The translations under genes were made by a program, and so were the position numbers. Of a DNA stretch of 64,000 nt, positions 62,073 through 64,000 are shown one piece after another. Numbering within the stretch: position 1 is the stretch's first letter; the number at the start of each line of letters is the position of its first letter. Below the pieces are notes generated by a model. It was not told the DNA's origin, searched no databases, and was given only the letters and a program-made list of their open reading frames with translations. The DNA is from Bacillota bacterium (GTDB lineage Bacteria > Bacillota > Negativicutes > DSM-13327): contig JAGFZX010000012.1 of the NCBI GenBank assembly GCA_017889585.1, positions 1 to 64,000 of the forward strand. Reading direction: 5' to 3'.

Positions 62073-62498
62073 TTATTTTAAATTGTTATATTCTTCATCC
62101 GTTACAGGTTCAAGCCATTCTGGTGGTCCTGCATTAACATTTGTTTCGATGGAAAGATGCACAAACCAACTGTCAGGTGCCGCTCCATGCCAGTGCTTTA
62201 CATTTGGAGTGATTTTTACTACATCACCCGGATGAAGTTCCTGTGCAGGTTTTCCTTCCTCTTGATAGTAACCACGTCCACCTGTTACTAATAGAATCTG
62301 TCCACCCGGATGCTGATGCCAATTGTTCCGACAGCCTGGTTCAAATGTTACATTGCCTATTGGACAATTAAATTCACTACCACCCGGTACCAGCATACTA
62401 AGCCATGCAGTACCTGTAAAATATTTACTATATTTTACAGGTACTTTTTCTCCTTTAGGAAAGATTACACTTTCACTTAAATTCTTTGTTTTGTTCAT
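62073..62498 (-). CDS. Cupin-domain protein (carboxymuconolactone-cluster type)
   Basis: 141 residues, single cupin with NWHQHPGGQILLVTGGRGYY and ITPNVKHWHGAAPDSWFVHL. Such proteins are commonly encoded with aldo/keto reductases, flavodoxins and a MerR regulator, as here. GAGGAGA precedes the ATG. Function unknown. Confidence 0.85.
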   Translation of the reverse strand: MNKTKNLSESVIFPKGEKVPVKYSKYFTGTAWLSMLVPGGSEFNCPIGNVTFEPGCRNNWHQHPGGQILLVTGGRGYYQEEGKPAQELHPGDVVKITPNVKHWHGAAPDSWFVHLSIETNVNAGPPEWLEPVTDEEYNNLK

Positions 62499-62569
62499 AT
62501 TCTTATTCTCCTCTAAAAATTTTTTTACATCCTGATTTATGCTTCTATTCCCTATCTATGGAAAAGAAG

Positions 62570-63019
62570 TTATACTTCAAAAACATCAGCTACATCCTGT
62601 AAATATTTTGTAATGTCAATATGTTGTGGAAAATTTCTTTCACACTGTTTACATCCGATACAGTATGATGCTTTGCCATATGTTCTTGTATAGTTATCAT
62701 AATATACCCTTTGTGTAGAAAACCCGGTATTCAAGGATTGCTTTTCCGTATTGTATAACGCAAAATACTTCGGGATGGCTATGTTTTTCGGACAGTCCTC
62801 TACACAGTACTGGCAGGCTGTACATGGAATGGCAATTGCTTTATTAATAATCCCAACTGCCTTTTTAAGAACATCATATTCTTCCTGCACAAAGGGCTTA
62901 AACTCCTGCATATAACCTGTATTATCCAGTAACTGCTCCATATCAGACATTCCACCTAATACCATTATAATTCCCTCATGACTTGCCACGAAACAGATAG
63001 CCCATGATGGTATGGACAT
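62570..63019 (-). pseudogene. Aldo/keto reductase C-terminal Fe-S domain fragment
   Basis: 149 codons covering only the end of a ferredoxin-containing aldo/keto reductase: [20 protein letters not shown] and [17 protein letters not shown]. The first cluster set is complete, but the last Cys of the second set is Phe (NFP instead of HCP), and the catalytic barrel is absent apart from a short piece at the start. Truncated gene. Confidence 0.65.
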
Positions 63020-63039
63020 GTCAGGATGTTATTCGAATA

Positions 63040-63318
63040 CTAACGTTCAATATCTTTTAAAAAGACATCACATAGCCGTTCCCCTTTTATTGTAAGCTTT
63101 GAGAAAGCGTCTTCAATTTCATGCAGGTCCTCCAAAGTCAGTTTAACGTTGGCGGCGCCGAGGTTTTCTTCGAGGTGATCGAGCTGTACGAGACCCGGAA
63201 TCGGCACAATCCAAGGTTTTTGGGCAAGCAGCCAAGCCATTGCAATTTGAGCAGGGGTAGCATTCTTCTTCCCTGTTATTTCATTGAGTAAGTCAACAAC
63301 CACCTGATTAGCTTTCAA
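63040..63318 (-). pseudogene. Aldo/keto reductase C-terminal fragment
   Basis: Encodes KANQVVVDLLNEITGKKNAT and WLLAQKPWIVPIPG, the cofactor-binding end of a classical aldo/keto reductase, but nothing of the first two thirds including the catalytic Tyr. It overlaps the flavodoxin gene end in another frame, so the 5' part was lost by deletion at about 63.33 kb. Confidence 0.7.
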
Positions 63319-63850
63319 AACTTCGGGGTAAAGCGATGGAACTCAGCCAGTTTGCTACATCTCTGTCTGCTCTGGCAACACTGCCGCCTATAATTGCCAA
63401 ACCGGACAGCACCTTTGCATTCGGACAAAGTTTCTTGATATCGCGCTCACTACTTCCCATTCCACTACCTTCATGTGTACAATATGGAATAATGGTCTTT
63501 CCTGAAAAATCATAAGAATCTAAAAACGTAAATACCGCCATCGGCATCGTTCCCCACCAATTCGGATACCCGATATAAATCACATCATAAGAATCCATAT
63601 CATCTACTATTTCTGTAAGCTCGGGTCTCGCATTTGCCCTCTTTTCTTCCTGTGCTACATTTGTTGTTTCCGTATAATCTTTTGGATAAGATTTTACTGT
63701 CTCGATTTGGAACATATCACTTTCTGTTATTTCCTGTATTTTCTTTGCTATTACTTCTGTGTTTCCAATTGGCAGGTTTACAATACTACCTCCCACATAA
63801 TTGCTTCCTTTGCGTGAAAAATAAGCGATAAGTCTCTTTGAATTTGCCAT
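63308..63850 (-). CDS. Flavodoxin-family protein
   Basis: 180 residues. RLIAYFSRKGSNYVGG is the FMN phosphate-binding start, followed by YDVIYIGYPNWWGTMPMAVF and a late THEGSGMGSSERDI. It matches the flavodoxin_4 type encoded with aldo/keto reductases. AGGAGGG precedes the ATG. The last few residues lie at the junction with the reductase fragment and may not be original. Confidence 0.87.
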   Translation of the reverse strand: MANSKRLIAYFSRKGSNYVGGSIVNLPIGNTEVIAKKIQEITESDMFQIETVKSYPKDYTETTNVAQEEKRANARPELTEIVDDMDSYDVIYIGYPNWWGTMPMAVFTFLDSYDFSGKTIIPYCTHEGSGMGSSERDIKKLCPNAKVLSGLAIIGGSVARADRDVANWLSSIALPRSFES

Positions 63851-63892
63851 TTCCTTTTCCCTCCTAATTAATCATCTTTTTTATTCTACTTG

Positions 63893-64000
63893 TTAAATAT
63901 CACATTTGACGGTACTAAGCCACTTCACCATTTCCGGATCGTTATGTGAAAAGAAGCAACTTGTTTTCGTATCCAATGTTGCAATTTTCTCCATATCCTT
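63893..64000 (-). CDS. Aldo/keto reductase, C-terminal end (runs off window)
   Basis: The minus strand encodes KDMEKIATLDTKTSCFFSHN followed by DPEMVKWLS and a stop at 63893. SxFFxHxDPxMVKWL is the usual C-terminus of short aldo/keto reductases. The rest lies beyond the window; it is just upstream of the flavodoxin gene in the same direction. Confidence 0.7.
   Translation of the reverse strand, partial: KDMEKIATLDTKTSCFFSHNDPEMVKWLSTVKCDI

Overview
The window looks like a low-GC, anaerobic, diderm Firmicute of the Sporomusa/Pelosinus type (Negativicutes). The evidence is inference from gene content: T-box leaders and Firmicute-type ribosome binding sites and -35/-10 promoters occur together with a predicted outer-membrane beta-barrel protein, [FeFe] hydrogenase, many ferredoxin-like proteins, a glycyl-radical decarboxylase and several NodB deacetylases.

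Region 1 (about 0.5-16 kb) is a respiratory island. Thirteen genes run leftwards: a Tat-exported molybdopterin oxidoreductase, its four-cluster Fe-S subunit, a DmsC/NrfD-like anchor, a TorD-like chaperone, NapG-like and NapH-like electron-transfer proteins, a polyferredoxin, TatA, TatC, MoeA, then a Tat-linked [FeFe] hydrogenase (large and small subunit) and a cytochrome b. The operon starts at an exact -24/-12 sigma-54 promoter. A sigma-54 enhancer-binding regulator is divergently encoded. The layout suggests extracytoplasmic H2 oxidation linked to reduction of an unidentified substrate, with cofactor insertion, chaperone and export machinery encoded alongside.

Region 2 (16-33 kb) is a mixed accessory stretch. 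It holds a phosphodiesterase lacking a metal-bridging Asp, small ORFs, a glycerol-1-phosphate dehydrogenase, a NodB deacetylase, Hsp20, a PHP phosphatase, an aromatic-acid exporter-like protein, a MarR regulator with a 32-bp perfect palindrome repeated in part before two other transcription units (including azlCD), a TrmB-like regulator and an Fsr-like transporter. Gene relics (MCP, amino-acid permease, glyoxalase) are common.

Region 3 (33-47 kb) has the complete 4-hydroxyphenylacetate decarboxylase system hpdBCA followed by a Crp/Fnr-family regulator, a dCache-HAMP-PAS-GGDEF-HD-GYP protein, an alkaline phosphatase whose signal-peptide region is out of frame, a MarR gene, and a DAHP synthase behind two tandem T-boxes that both appear to read tryptophan (UGG).

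Region 4 (47-64 kb) carries an EmrAB pump with its TetR regulator and palindromic operators, an MBL hydrolase, an outer-membrane protein, a broken arsM, a DUF4418/FtsX/ABC cassette with a foreign ATPase fragment inside it, a cupin-metNIQ operon with a leader terminator, and a decaying MerR/cupin/flavodoxin/aldo-keto reductase cluster that runs off the window.

Scattered through regions 1-4 are decayed IS6-family ends and transposase pieces and at least four families of short intergenic repeats. One (about 200 bp, three copies, each ending in a hairpin plus U-tract) is a candidate uncharacterised RNA family.
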